A stretch of 64,000 bases of DNA from Candidatus Zipacnadia bacterium (GTDB lineage: Bacteria; Armatimonadota; Zipacnadia; Zipacnadales; UBA5352), in NCBI GenBank assembly GCA_029821735.1, contig JALGSU010000021.1, positions 62,001 to 126,000 on the forward strand, given 5' to 3'. This document shows positions 17,565 through 26,623 of the stretch, one piece after another. Made by a program: the position numbers and the translations under genes. Numbering within the stretch: the stretch's first letter is position 1; each line of letters begins with the position of its first letter. The notes beneath the pieces are model-generated. The model had not been told where the DNA came from. It did no database searches and saw only the letters and a list, made by a program, of their open reading frames with translations.

Positions 17565-18489
17565 CGCGCTCGCCCCCCGTGCTGATGGCTAGCAACGCGT
17601 CGTCGAGGCGCGGCTCGGTATCGGCGATGTCCAGCACCTCGATCGCGCGATCTGTCAGGAGAGTGCGCAGAGCGTCCGGGCAGGTATCGTCGGGCACGGC
17701 TGCGCGCAGGACTTCGCCGAGGACCGCGATCGGACCAGCACCGGGGAGGGTGCGCAGAACATCGCGGGCGCGCGTCTGGTCAGCGACGCGCAGCTCGATG
17801 ATGCGCTGCACGTGCCGCCCCACCAGCTCCTGAGGCGTGCCCACGTCTACCGCCCGGCCCTCGAGCATGATCCCGAGACGTGCGCAGCGTTCCGCCTCAT
17901 CTGCGTATGGCGTGGCTACCAGCACCGTGACGCCCTCGGCTGGCAGACCGTAGATGATGCGCCACAGGTCGCGGCGAGATACCGGGTCCACGCCACGAGT
18001 CGGCTCATCGAGCAGGAGCACCGTTGGCCGGTGGATGAGGGCGCAGATGAGCGCGAGTTTCTGCTTCATGCCACCGGAGAGCGCCATGGCTCGACGGGCG
18101 GTGAAATCGGCGAGCCCCGTGGCGGCAAGCAGCTCATCGGCGCGCGGGGCGATGTCAGCATGGGGCACGCAGTATAGATCGGCGAAGTAGTGAATATTCT
18201 CAGCGACGGTGAGATCGCCGAGGAGCGCGAAGGTCTGGGGCAAGTAGCCCAGCAGGTGGCGCACGCGCTCGGGCTCGGTGGCGACGTCCACTCCGGCGAG
18301 AGCCACCGCGCCGCCGCTCGGGCGCAACAGGCCTGCCATCAGGCGCATGGTCGTGGTCTTGCCAGCCCCATCGGGGCCGATGAGGCCGAATATTTCGCCG
18401 GTGCGCACGCGCAGGTCAAGCCCGGCGACTGCCTGGATGTCGCCGAAGTGGCGCGCGAGGCCGTCGGCGTGGATGGCGAGGTCAGTCAA
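17557..18489 (-). CDS. ABC exporter ATP-binding protein (YbhF N-half-like)
   Basis: The 310-residue ATPase has Walker A GPDGAGKTT, a canonical signature LSGGMKQKLAL, Walker B with VLLLDEPTRGVDP, and a D-loop. The H-switch position reads ATPYADEAERC, with no His after the Thr, so the usual switch His appears to be missing. Each half of a heteromeric pair often has one degenerate site: here the switch, in its partner the signature. A TTG start lies 10 bases after the membrane-fusion gene's stop. Promoter control is shared with the upstream gene. Confidence 0.9.
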   Translation of the reverse strand: MTDLAIHADGLARHFGDIQAVAGLDLRVRTGEIFGLIGPDGAGKTTTMRLMAGLLRPSGGAVALAGVDVATEPERVRHLLGYLPQTFALLGDLTVAENIHYFADLYCVPHADIAPRADELLAATGLADFTARRAMALSGGMKQKLALICALIHRPTVLLLDEPTRGVDPVSRRDLWRIIYGLPAEGVTVLVATPYADEAERCARLGIMLEGRAVDVGTPQELVGRHVQRIIELRVADQTRARDVLRTLPGAGPIAVLGEVLRAAVPDDTCPDALRTLLTDRAIEVLDIADTEPRLDDALLAISTGGERVG

Positions 18490-18499
18490 GGTGGCGCCT

Positions 18500-20074
18500 T
18501 CAGTCGGTGAAGATGGTCACGTCGGCGGGCATGCCTGGTTTGAGGATGCCGCCGGGATCATCGGGGCGCACCCGCACGGCGTACACGAGCCGGGCGCGCT
18601 CGGACTTGGTCTGAATGTATTTGGGGGTGAACTCGGCCCTCTCGGCGATCCAGTAGAGAGTGGCAGTGACTGGCTCATCGTACCCGTCCACGGAAATCTC
18701 GGCGCGCTGGCCAAGCATGACCCGCGCGAGTTGTGGCTCGGGCACGTAGACCTGCACCCACAGGTCGGCTGGGTTGACGAGTGTGAGCAGAGAGGCCCCC
18801 GGCGCCGCGACCTCGCCTGGCTTGACGTTGATGCTGTCCACGATGCCCTCAACGGGCGCCTCGATCGTGTAGAAGCCCAGCGCGGTTTCGGCTTCGCTGA
18901 CCGCCGCCCCGGCTCGATCCTCATCGGCAGCCGCAGCGTCCGCTCGGCGAGCAGTGACTTCAGCCTCACGTGCGCGCTGCAGAGCAACTGCAAGGGCGGC
19001 GTGGGCCTCCGCGACTTGGCGGCGAGCCACCGCGATGGTCTCGGGAGTGGCGCCGGCGCGCAGAGCGGCGAGGCGCTGGCGGGCGGCTTCCACGAGTTGA
19101 TCGGCCTGCTCCACTTGGGCCCCCGCGCCGCGCACTTCCTCGCCACGCGGGCCGGCCTGTACCAACGCGAACGCTTCGGCCGCCTGAGCCTCAGCGGCAT
19201 GGGCTCCCGCCAGTTGGGCTTCGGCCATACGTATGGTCTCCGGACGCGGGCCCTCGTGGGCCAAGTCCAGCATGGCCTCGGCTGTGGCGAGGTCTTCGCC
19301 GGCGACCGTAGCCGCGGTCTGCGCGCGCTCAAGTTGATCGGTGGCGATGGCCCCCTCGGCGTGAAGCGCCTTCATGCGCTCGAGGTCAGCGTTGGCCTTC
19401 TCGGAGGACGCGCGCGCCTTTTCCACGGCTGACTGGGCTCGCTCGATATCTTGCGTCCGTGTACCAGAGCGCAACTCATCGACGCCTGCCTGGGCTGCAG
19501 CGACGGCCGCCGCTGCTCGCTCGAGTGCTGCGCGAGCGGCCTCAACTTCCTGCGGGCGTGACCCCGACTCCAGCGCGGCATGCTTTGCGCGGGCTGCCTC
19601 CGCCTGTGCCTCGGCCTGCCTGACGGCCGCCTCTGCTTCGGCGATGCCCTCTGGCCTTGTGCCCGCCAGAAGCTGGGCCAGATGGGCGTCGGCGGTGGCG
19701 ACGGCATACTGCATGCGCGTGACTTCAGCGGCCAGAACTCCCATCTGTACGCTCGTCGCGGCATTGGCCTGGTCGGCGGTATGAGCGGCGGCTGCCCGAC
19801 CTGCCTCCGCCTGGGCAAGTCTCGCCTCAGGCGCGCCGCTGTCGAGATGCACGAGCACATCACCGGTCACAACCGCGCTGCCCTCCAGCACCGTAAGGGC
19901 CACGACGCGGCCACCCGCTTCCGAGGCGATCTGGAGGGTTCGCGCGTCCACCGTACCTGAGAGGAATAGGCGTGTGGGGTCGGTGATGCGGGAGAGACCA
20001 AGGAAGTGCCAGGCCAGGAGGCCGGCGACGACGACAATGAGCACAACGATAAGCACTCGGCGCTTCGCAGGCAT
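18500..20074 (-). CDS. HlyD/YbhG-type membrane-fusion protein with enlarged coiled-coil hairpin
   Basis: The N-terminal TM anchor spans residues 6-26. A biotinyl-lipoyl half follows (GGRVVALTVLEGSAV), then a long alpha-hairpin (about 85-400), the second lipoyl half (IEAPVEGIVDSINVKPGE) and a beta-barrel with EFTPKYIQT, a YbhG hallmark. At 524 residues it is about 190 longer than E. coli YbhG (331), and all of the extra length is in the hairpin. It contains three 33-residue-spaced G-x-R-P-E motifs per arm. It is the first gene of the exporter operon and would connect the permeases to an outer-membrane TolC-like channel; none is encoded here. Confidence 0.9.
   Translation of the reverse strand: MPAKRRVLIVVLIVVVAGLLAWHFLGLSRITDPTRLFLSGTVDARTLQIASEAGGRVVALTVLEGSAVVTGDVLVHLDSGAPEARLAQAEAGRAAAAHTADQANAATSVQMGVLAAEVTRMQYAVATADAHLAQLLAGTRPEGIAEAEAAVRQAEAQAEAARAKHAALESGSRPQEVEAARAALERAAAAVAAAQAGVDELRSGTRTQDIERAQSAVEKARASSEKANADLERMKALHAEGAIATDQLERAQTAATVAGEDLATAEAMLDLAHEGPRPETIRMAEAQLAGAHAAEAQAAEAFALVQAGPRGEEVRGAGAQVEQADQLVEAARQRLAALRAGATPETIAVARRQVAEAHAALAVALQRAREAEVTARRADAAAADEDRAGAAVSEAETALGFYTIEAPVEGIVDSINVKPGEVAAPGASLLTLVNPADLWVQVYVPEPQLARVMLGQRAEISVDGYDEPVTATLYWIAERAEFTPKYIQTKSERARLVYAVRVRPDDPGGILKPGMPADVTIFTD
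19040..19663 (-). repeat. Six mirror-placed 33-residue coiled-coil repeats in the membrane-fusion protein
   Basis: The motif G-x-R/T-P/x-E/Q (GTRPEG, GSRPQE, GTRTQD, GPRPET, GPRGEE, GATPET) starts at about residues 138, 171, 204, 275, 308 and 341. The spacings are 33, 33, 71, 33 and 33. Every pair is equidistant from the hairpin tip (GAIATDQLE, about residue 241). Confidence 0.85.
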
Positions 20075-20155
20075 GGTCGCCTCTCCGTGACAAGAGTCAG
20101 GTCCGCAAGGAGTTTCGGCGCCGGGAATGCCGGGACCTCTCGCGGTCCCCTCGCG

Positions 20156-21478
20156 CTACCGCGTGATCGTCTCGGCGAAGCTGTCCAGATCGCCCTTGGA
20201 CCTGTCGGAAAGGCCTGCTATCGTGATGTAGGGGAAGGAGAGACGCAGCAGGCTGTCCGTGATGTAGACGATGCCGTGGTCGCCCGCGTCAAGGCCATGA
20301 CTGTTCTTGAGCATCCAGATACCCTCAGCGGACGTGCCCGTCTGGCCGTAGCCGATCAGGAGCACGACATGCCCACCGGCGTAGTAGTCCTCCCACGTCG
20401 CCACCTCGTCAGCGGTCAACGCACGCTCGTCGCCCACCTTCACATCGCGCACTGCGAATGGGTAGTCGTCAGCCACGTAGTAGAGAGACATGGTGTCATT
20501 GGCCAGCGCCAGCGTTGGCCAGACGAAGCTGCACGGTACCGGGCGCCCTTCGGCGATCCATTCCTTCGCCACGCGAAGGGCTTCATCCACATCCTCGCTG
20601 ATCCCCTGCAGCTTCTGGCAGGTAATGCGCGGCAGAGGGCCGTCCGGCGCCAGCAGTTCTCTGAAATCGCGGACGCTCTGCGGAGGCTGCTTATCCCTCT
20701 CGCAATGCCCCCACAACTCCCAGGCACACTTCCCTTCGGCCGCGAACCGGTCGCCGGCGGGGTATTTCGGCACCGGAGGGGCGCCGGTCATGACATCGGG
20801 CCAACTCTCCGGGTCGTAGGGCCACCATGCCTCGTACGGAACAGCCGTGCTCTGCACCTGCTCCAGGTCGTAGTATGCGAAGTGGCCTTCGTCAGTCAGC
20901 CGCCGCGTGCCATAGCGCTCATACTTGTCCTTCATGGCGCGCCATGACATCCATTCGTCTGAGAGATCGAGTTCGGCGAGGTGCTCGGGGACACCCGCTT
21001 GCATCAGACGACGCTTGGCGAGTGATTCCAGCAGCGCGATGCTCGCGAAGGCGTGGCACATGCCGCGACCGTTCTGATCGCGTACGGGCGTCGTGTATCC
21101 GTAGCAGTGCACGAACTGACTCATGGGGAACTCGTCGAACTCGATGTCCCTGAGGCGCTCAGGATCCGGTTCGGTTGGGTCTGCGGCCATGTTGCCGCCG
21201 CCGCGAGCCCGCCACTCGCGTTCGTAATCGTCCATGGGAATCAGCGCTTTGGCCTGGCCGTTCTCGTAGACGATGAACGGTCGCCCGGCGCGCTGCTCGG
21301 TCGTGTAGGGCTGGATCGTCTTGTGCTGCAGCAGTGAGACGGTGGCCTGTTGCTGAGCGGTGGTGGTGATGACCGCCGCGGCCGGCCCGCATCGGACCTC
21401 GACCTGTTGGGCGGACGCGCCGACGCACGTCACCGCGAGCGCCACGACGATCACCATAGTGCCCGTTATCTCTCGCAT
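20156..21478 (-). CDS. Secreted papain-like (C1-type) cysteine protease
   Basis: The protein (about 440 residues) has a signal peptide ending VGASAQ, a pro-region of about 130 residues, then a papain-fold catalytic core. VRDQNGRGMCHAFASIAL supplies the oxyanion Gln and, six residues later, the nucleophile Cys, as in papain. GGHVVLLIGYG supplies the catalytic His, and WMLKNSHG the Asn. The ATG at 21478, with gaggtgg 5 bases upstream, is preferred over the GTG at 21487. It is likely a secreted or periplasmic protease activated by removal of its propeptide. It lies downstream of the unknown secreted gene at 21548-23110 on the same strand. Confidence 0.85.
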   Translation of the reverse strand: MREITGTMVIVVALAVTCVGASAQQVEVRCGPAAAVITTTAQQQATVSLLQHKTIQPYTTEQRAGRPFIVYENGQAKALIPMDDYEREWRARGGGNMAADPTEPDPERLRDIEFDEFPMSQFVHCYGYTTPVRDQNGRGMCHAFASIALLESLAKRRLMQAGVPEHLAELDLSDEWMSWRAMKDKYERYGTRRLTDEGHFAYYDLEQVQSTAVPYEAWWPYDPESWPDVMTGAPPVPKYPAGDRFAAEGKCAWELWGHCERDKQPPQSVRDFRELLAPDGPLPRITCQKLQGISEDVDEALRVAKEWIAEGRPVPCSFVWPTLALANDTMSLYYVADDYPFAVRDVKVGDERALTADEVATWEDYYAGGHVVLLIGYGQTGTSAEGIWMLKNSHGLDAGDHGIVYITDSLLRLSFPYITIAGLSDRSKGDLDSFAETITR

Positions 21479-21547
21479 CGATACCACCTCGGAACTGGCG
21501 TTTGTTCTCGATGCTCAACCGTGTTCGCGCCGGATGTCAGCCATGCG

Positions 21548-23110
21548 TCAGTAACGCATCTCACAGCCGTTGCGTGTGCGCAGGACGTAGGTGCCATCGT
21601 CCTCGACGTTCACGGCGATGTCGGAGGTGCTCTGATCGCAGTCGAATCCTGACCAGTCGAGGTCGAAGCCGTGGCCACGGGTCATCAGGCCGGCGATGTC
21701 ATACGAGCGCATGCCACCGGGCATCACGTAGTCGTTCGGGTCAGCGGGCACATGGCCCTCATACCACGCAGGCCCCTTGGCGCCGAAGCAGTCGAGGTCG
21801 ATGATCCAGAGGCCTTCGAGGCCCTGCCCGCCTCTGTGGGGCTTGAAGAAGCCGCGGCAGAGCGTGCCGGACGCGGTGCGGAAGGTGAGCAGCGCGGGCT
21901 CATCGGGATAGCGACCAGTGTGCCCAATGATTGAGTTGCCGCCCTCGTTGATCGGGAACTGGGTGCGAGTGGTGTAGTCCGGGTTGTCGAAGTGATCGCG
22001 GATGTTGGTTGACGTCATCATGTCGTAAGCCTTGTAGAAGCTGAAGGTCGGGCGTAGGCCAATGCTTGCGTATTGCTGGTTGGCGGGGCCGCGGGCTCGC
22101 AGGTGGAACTCAGGATCTTTGGTGGCCAGCGGCGCTTCAGGCGTGTTGAGCCACAGCCCCACGATCCCGTTGCCGTCGAAGTCGGTCACTGGCGCAGCGT
22201 GGATCCAGGGAGCCTGCGTGATGTGTGCACCGAACGTCGCGTCATCAAAGACGCAGTCGAACGTGATCGGGAAGCGATCCGTGATGTCGTTGATATGATA
22301 GGCGAAGTTCACCTGGTAATAGCCGCGGAACGGTGATGAGATGTTCACCACCCGCAGGTTGGTCACGCGGTTTTCGCGCTCGGTCGCCTCTACAGTCACC
22401 TCAACTTCGCCGACTCCTGGGTCGTCATTGTCCGGGTGCTCGATGTCGGGCATGTTCTCGCCGATGGGAAGTTCGGCCTCTGCTGCGCCCTCCTGCGAGA
22501 CAGCCATGTGCAGCGTCATCCAGTTGATGAGGCGCTTGTCCCGGAGGGCGTCGATGAGTTCGCGCGTGCCAGCGCGGGTGAGGGCGGCGACGTAGCGGCG
22601 ATAGATGGCCACCCGGGTCAGATCGACGCGATTGTCGACCTCGTCGACGTCCGCGCCGAGGGCAGCGGGAACGTCAGGCGCTGTGCCCGCAGGCACGCCC
22701 GTTGTGCCTGCGGCCTGGTGCAGCGGGAAGCGCCAGTTTACAGCGAAGGTGCGGCTGAAGAAGGGCCGCTGCATCTGATGGCCCGCAGCGACGAAGCCGA
22801 TGATGAGCGTGTCGACTTCCAGCGGCTCATCACCCTTGCGGGAGACCACGAACTCGGCGAACTGCTCGGCATCGGACTGGCCGATCACAACCGCTCGCGG
22901 CCCGATCTCGAGCTGCCTGTTCAGGGCGACGGGCTGGGCTCGGAGCAGCATCTCGGCCGGGGTGTCGCGGGAGGTGAGTTGGTAGGCCACCTGCACGCGC
23001 ATAGTGTTCTGGTTGTCGACGCGCGTACTGCGGATGTCGACCATGTCGGCGGAGACGAGCGTGACACATAGCGCGGAGAGGATACAACACGATCTGAGGC
23101 AGGCTTTCAT
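21548..23110 (-). CDS. Secreted protein of unknown function
   Basis: The protein (about 520 residues) has a signal peptide (MKACLRSCCILSALCVTLVSA) and no TM segment. I recognise no family. Motifs such as PVTDFDGNGIVGLWLN in the middle suggest a beta-rich fold with a possible DxDGNG calcium-type loop. There are several Cys near the C-terminus (DLDCFGAKGP, SGFDCDQST and NGCEMRY), so disulfides are plausible. The ATG at 23110 is chosen since the longer frame start has no signal peptide. It lies 70 bases upstream of the protease gene on the same strand and may be cotranscribed with it. Confidence 0.55.
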   Translation of the reverse strand: MKACLRSCCILSALCVTLVSADMVDIRSTRVDNQNTMRVQVAYQLTSRDTPAEMLLRAQPVALNRQLEIGPRAVVIGQSDAEQFAEFVVSRKGDEPLEVDTLIIGFVAAGHQMQRPFFSRTFAVNWRFPLHQAAGTTGVPAGTAPDVPAALGADVDEVDNRVDLTRVAIYRRYVAALTRAGTRELIDALRDKRLINWMTLHMAVSQEGAAEAELPIGENMPDIEHPDNDDPGVGEVEVTVEATERENRVTNLRVVNISSPFRGYYQVNFAYHINDITDRFPITFDCVFDDATFGAHITQAPWIHAAPVTDFDGNGIVGLWLNTPEAPLATKDPEFHLRARGPANQQYASIGLRPTFSFYKAYDMMTSTNIRDHFDNPDYTTRTQFPINEGGNSIIGHTGRYPDEPALLTFRTASGTLCRGFFKPHRGGQGLEGLWIIDLDCFGAKGPAWYEGHVPADPNDYVMPGGMRSYDIAGLMTRGHGFDLDWSGFDCDQSTSDIAVNVEDDGTYVLRTRNGCEMRY

Positions 23111-23273
23111 GCTCACGTCAGCACCCTCCAGACTGGTAATGCACTGACGCTGCATGACACAGCGTCCGCTTCTGAGGTGGCTGCAATTGAGCTGCCGTTA
23201 GTTGTCGTTCGCAGATGCGCCTGCGAAAGTTACCCAAGTCTTCGGGCTGGAGGTCTGGACTCCTGCCCCGATT

Positions 23274-25313
23274 CTATAGACCCAGGCTCACGTAGTACCT
23301 GACGCATATGGTCGGGTCGAGGAAATAGTTGATGATGATACGCCAGATGATGCCGCCGATAATCACATGCCCGAAGAACAGGCCTATGAACGCAGGCACG
23401 ACCTTGCGGTAGGCTGGCAGGCTGCCATAACGCAAAGTCAGGCGCTGGGCAATCCATGCGACGAGGAATGGGGCCCAGTACGGAGAGCCGTCCATGTAGA
23501 GGGTGCCCATAATCACCCCCAAGGGGTGGAATGGGAAGTTGGCGATGGTGGTGCGCAGCAGCGTGACGGCCAGCGTCAACAGGAAGCCGCCACCGTAGAA
23601 CCCCAGGCGCGTGTAGTCTGGGCCGGCGGGATTATCTATCGCCCGATCGAGCATGCTGTAGTTCCCGCGCGACCAGTTCAGCCCCCACGCCCGGCCGGCC
23701 CGACCGGTCTTCGCTCCGATGAGCCCGTGACCATACTTGTAGGCGACGTCGAGGTGATACCAGAAGGCCATCGCCATGCCGACGACCGCGATTATGAGGA
23801 TGATCCAGGCAGCCGAACGGCGTTTCGCTGGGGCGTGATCGACCAGCCGCAGACCGTCTGCCATGGCCTGGCCGGCGGTGTGAGCGAACACCGTGCGGCC
23901 GATCCAGAACAGGGAGTAGTACAGCACCATCGGGCCGGGCTCGCCTACCCCGCGCAAGAATCGAGTGCCGAGAATCTGTTCGGGCACGCGAGTGTCAAAG
24001 CCGTAAGGGTGGCACCATTGGACTGGTGGGCCGGCCTCCGCGCGGATTCGGGCCGCTATGAGCACGAACATGTAGAGGCTCAGGAAGTAGTAGACGAGCA
24101 GGTCGGTCCGGTGACCGGCAGAGGACATCATCCAGATCATGCCGACCGTCGCCGCGATGAATCCGAGGCCGAGAACGCGGTAGCTGAAGGCCTCGTTGCG
24201 GTCATACTCGCCCGGGCCCTTGACGATGCTGTTGAACATGCGCTTGAAGTGCCCGCGGGAGGCGTAGAGCATGTAGCCCGTGAAGGCGATGCTCGCGCCC
24301 GCGCTCACCTCGTGCCAGAAGGGGAAACCTGATCCCTGGTAGCCAGCCTGGCGGCCGATGATCTTGACTAGCTTCATGAAGAAGTAGAAGAAGAGCGTGG
24401 AGCCCAGCACCTCGCCGGAAACGAGATACGACAGCCCCCAGACTTCGAGCGCGTTGTACCAGTTGAGCGGCCGCAGATACCGCAACGGCCCTTCGTGCAC
24501 GCCGGTGAGGAGCCTGAAAACACGTGGGATCTCCGGGATGGCCGGAACGAAAGCGTGCCCGATGTTGATCAGGTTGTACAGGGCGGCGATGCCGAAGCCG
24601 ATCCACATGACCGGATTTCGGAAGAAGCCCACGCCGCGCGCGGAGCCTGACGAGCCGCCGGTGATCTCCAGTGGCAGGTAGAGCATCGGGTAGCTGAGGC
24701 GCTCTGACTCCGCCCACTGGTGCCGGAACATGCCCACCAGCGCGAGCACGGCGAAGATCAGCAGCGTATTGAACGCGCCCCACCACGCCAGTGGCCGCCA
24801 CCAGACCTCCCACGGGACGATGCCCGAGCGCGTGCCCTCGAAGAACCCGTTGATGGCCCACTGCTCGGTCGGCGCGTAGAAGCTCGGGTAGTGCTGGAAG
24901 AGCGCGGCGAAGTTGTTGGTGTCATCTCCGTAGTAGGCGGGGAAGAGCAGGTAGTGGAAGACATAACCGGCGCGGTCCATCGTGATACCGACGCACATGC
25001 CCGCGTAGATGAGCAGAAGCTCCGCGCGAGACAAGGGGGCGAGGAATGCGGGCAGGCGTCTGGCTCGATTGAGGGCCCCGAGCACCATGTTCCCGCCTTG
25101 GAGGATGAGCAGGAAAAGGATGGCCTGCACCGGTGGCACGATGTAGGGCAGCCAGTTAATGCGGAAATACCCCAGCCGGTTAACCCCGATGAAGGAGATG
25201 ACGGTGAGGACGATGGCGATCACGACGGCGCGAACGGTCAGGCCAGCTATATGTTGAGGGGCCGCCTGCAGATCATCCGACGACTCAGGCTGGCCCTGGG
25301 GCACATGGCTCAT
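23274..25313 (-). CDS. DUF6785/DUF6784-type polytopic membrane protein
   Basis: The protein (about 679 residues) has roughly a dozen hydrophobic segments, from an N-terminal LTVRAVVIAIVLTVISFIGV to a C-terminal IGLFFGHVIIGGIIWRIII. It has the layout of large membrane proteins annotated DUF6785/DUF6784, common in Armatimonadota and Planctomycetota and distantly like oligopeptide transporters. Motifs such as RNPVMWIGFGIAALYNLINIG and ARIRAEAGPPVQW fit that family. ggagg lies 5 bases before the ATG at 25313. The substrate is unknown; neighbouring secreted hydrolases hint at uptake of breakdown products. Confidence 0.7.
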   Translation of the reverse strand: MSHVPQGQPESSDDLQAAPQHIAGLTVRAVVIAIVLTVISFIGVNRLGYFRINWLPYIVPPVQAILFLLILQGGNMVLGALNRARRLPAFLAPLSRAELLLIYAGMCVGITMDRAGYVFHYLLFPAYYGDDTNNFAALFQHYPSFYAPTEQWAINGFFEGTRSGIVPWEVWWRPLAWWGAFNTLLIFAVLALVGMFRHQWAESERLSYPMLYLPLEITGGSSGSARGVGFFRNPVMWIGFGIAALYNLINIGHAFVPAIPEIPRVFRLLTGVHEGPLRYLRPLNWYNALEVWGLSYLVSGEVLGSTLFFYFFMKLVKIIGRQAGYQGSGFPFWHEVSAGASIAFTGYMLYASRGHFKRMFNSIVKGPGEYDRNEAFSYRVLGLGFIAATVGMIWMMSSAGHRTDLLVYYFLSLYMFVLIAARIRAEAGPPVQWCHPYGFDTRVPEQILGTRFLRGVGEPGPMVLYYSLFWIGRTVFAHTAGQAMADGLRLVDHAPAKRRSAAWIILIIAVVGMAMAFWYHLDVAYKYGHGLIGAKTGRAGRAWGLNWSRGNYSMLDRAIDNPAGPDYTRLGFYGGGFLLTLAVTLLRTTIANFPFHPLGVIMGTLYMDGSPYWAPFLVAWIAQRLTLRYGSLPAYRKVVPAFIGLFFGHVIIGGIIWRIIINYFLDPTICVRYYVSLGL

Positions 25314-25442
25314 TGAAGCCTCCGGTTCATGGTGATTGGCGAGCATTCCCCAGACCGGGGGCGATGACCTGCGCGCGTGTGAACCTTATCCACGCGGCGA
25401 GCGTCACTTCGAGCAAACCGAGACGAGCTGGAGGTGGCCGGA

Positions 25443-26528
25443 TTGCGCACGAAACTGCTTCTGGTCGTGATGACGGTCGTGACGATACTCGCCCTCGGCA
25501 CCATGGCGGCATGGTCGGCTGATGGCGATCTCCCCAGACGAGACGGTGACCAAATCACCCCCGAGCAACGCTGGCAGACACTCCTCGACAATCTCGACGC
25601 GGACCACGATGGCAAGATATCCAAGGAAGAGTTCACCGGCCCCGATGAAGCGTTCGACCGACTCGACGCCGACGGCGATGGATTTGTCGCGGCTGGTGAA
25701 GCCGGTGGCAGAGGCGGCGGCCAGGATGCCGGTGGCAACGCCCAGCGCTGGCAGGCGATGTGGCGCAACGCCGATAAGAACGGTGACGGGGCCATCAGCG
25801 AGGACGAGTGGCCGGGCAAGCCGGAGATGTTCGAGAAGCTCGACCGCAATGGCGATGGCGTCATCGGCGAGGACGAGCAGCCGAAGTTCGACCGCCCGGC
25901 CGGCGATGGCCCCCCGCGACGCGGCGACCAGGTAGACCCCGAAGCCCGTTGGCAGCAGATGCTTGAGCGCTTTGACGGAGACGATGACGGGCAAATTACC
26001 GAGGCCGAGTTCCAGGGCCCCGACAAGGTCTTCGACTATCTCGATCGCAACGGCGATGGCGTAATCACCGCTGACGAGGGCAAAGCAGCCGCTGCGGCGG
26101 CAGGCGGCGGTCGGCAAGCTCGGGACCCCGTAGCGCGGTTCAAGTCCATGCTGGAGCAGTGGGATGCGAATGGCGACGGGCAGTTGTCCAGAGATGAGTG
26201 GCAGGGCCGCGAGGAGCAGTTCGCGCAACTGGACAACAACGGCGATGGCATCATCACCGAGCAGGAGTTCGCGGACGCCATGGCTCAGATGATGAGGGCC
26301 CGCAACCCCGTGCAGGGCATGGTGGACGCGATCGACACTGACGCCGATGGGCGGATGTCCGAGGAGGAGTGGGCCGCGTTTTTTGCGGCAGCGGACGCCA
26401 ACGGTGACGGCTTCCTCAGCCAGGACGAGTTGATGAAGGCGCTGCGTCCGCCACGGCCGGACGGGCCGGCTCCTGCGGGCCCGCGCGATGGCGACGCGCC
26501 TCCACCTGCAGAGGCCGATCAGGCGTAG
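25443..26528 (+). CDS. Secreted protein with ten EF-hand calcium-binding loops
   Basis: The signal peptide ends near AAWSADG. Ten canonical EF-hand loops follow: DADHDGKIS, DADGDGFVA, DKNGDGAIS, DRNGDGVIG, DGDDDGQIT, DRNGDGVIT, DANGDGQLS, DNNGDGIIT, DTDADGRMS and DANGDGFLS. Most come in pairs, as expected for the fold, and the C-terminus is Pro/Ala-rich. The protein should bind several calcium ions outside the cytoplasm, structurally or as a buffer. A TTG start at 25443 is preferred, since ggagg is 8 bases upstream; the GTG at 25434 lies inside that ribosome site. It is divergent from the DUF6785-type gene and ends in a terminator. Confidence 0.9.
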   Translation: MRTKLLLVVMTVVTILALGTMAAWSADGDLPRRDGDQITPEQRWQTLLDNLDADHDGKISKEEFTGPDEAFDRLDADGDGFVAAGEAGGRGGGQDAGGNAQRWQAMWRNADKNGDGAISEDEWPGKPEMFEKLDRNGDGVIGEDEQPKFDRPAGDGPPRRGDQVDPEARWQQMLERFDGDDDGQITEAEFQGPDKVFDYLDRNGDGVITADEGKAAAAAAGGGRQARDPVARFKSMLEQWDANGDGQLSRDEWQGREEQFAQLDNNGDGIITEQEFADAMAQMMRARNPVQGMVDAIDTDADGRMSEEEWAAFFAAADANGDGFLSQDELMKALRPPRPDGPAPAGPRDGDAPPPAEADQA

Positions 26529-26549
26529 CGCGAGTAGGGAAGACAAGCA

Positions 26550-26594
26550 GAGGCCACGGCCCCGAGCACGACGAAAGGGGCCGTGGTCTCTTTA
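26550..26594 (+). terminator. Rho-independent terminator after the EF-hand gene
   Basis: A long stem of 14 bp (gaggccacggcccc/ggggccgtggtctc, one G-T pair) closed by an 11-base loop is followed by ttta. Confidence 0.75.
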
Positions 26595-26623
26595 CGTACG
26601 GGCAACGGAGGAGGTGCTGAACG

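Noticed and set aside
23367..24332. A 321-codon plus-strand frame inside the DUF6785-type gene
   Set aside because: The minus-strand frame has TM segments and a good ribosome site; this one is charged and unrelated to any family.
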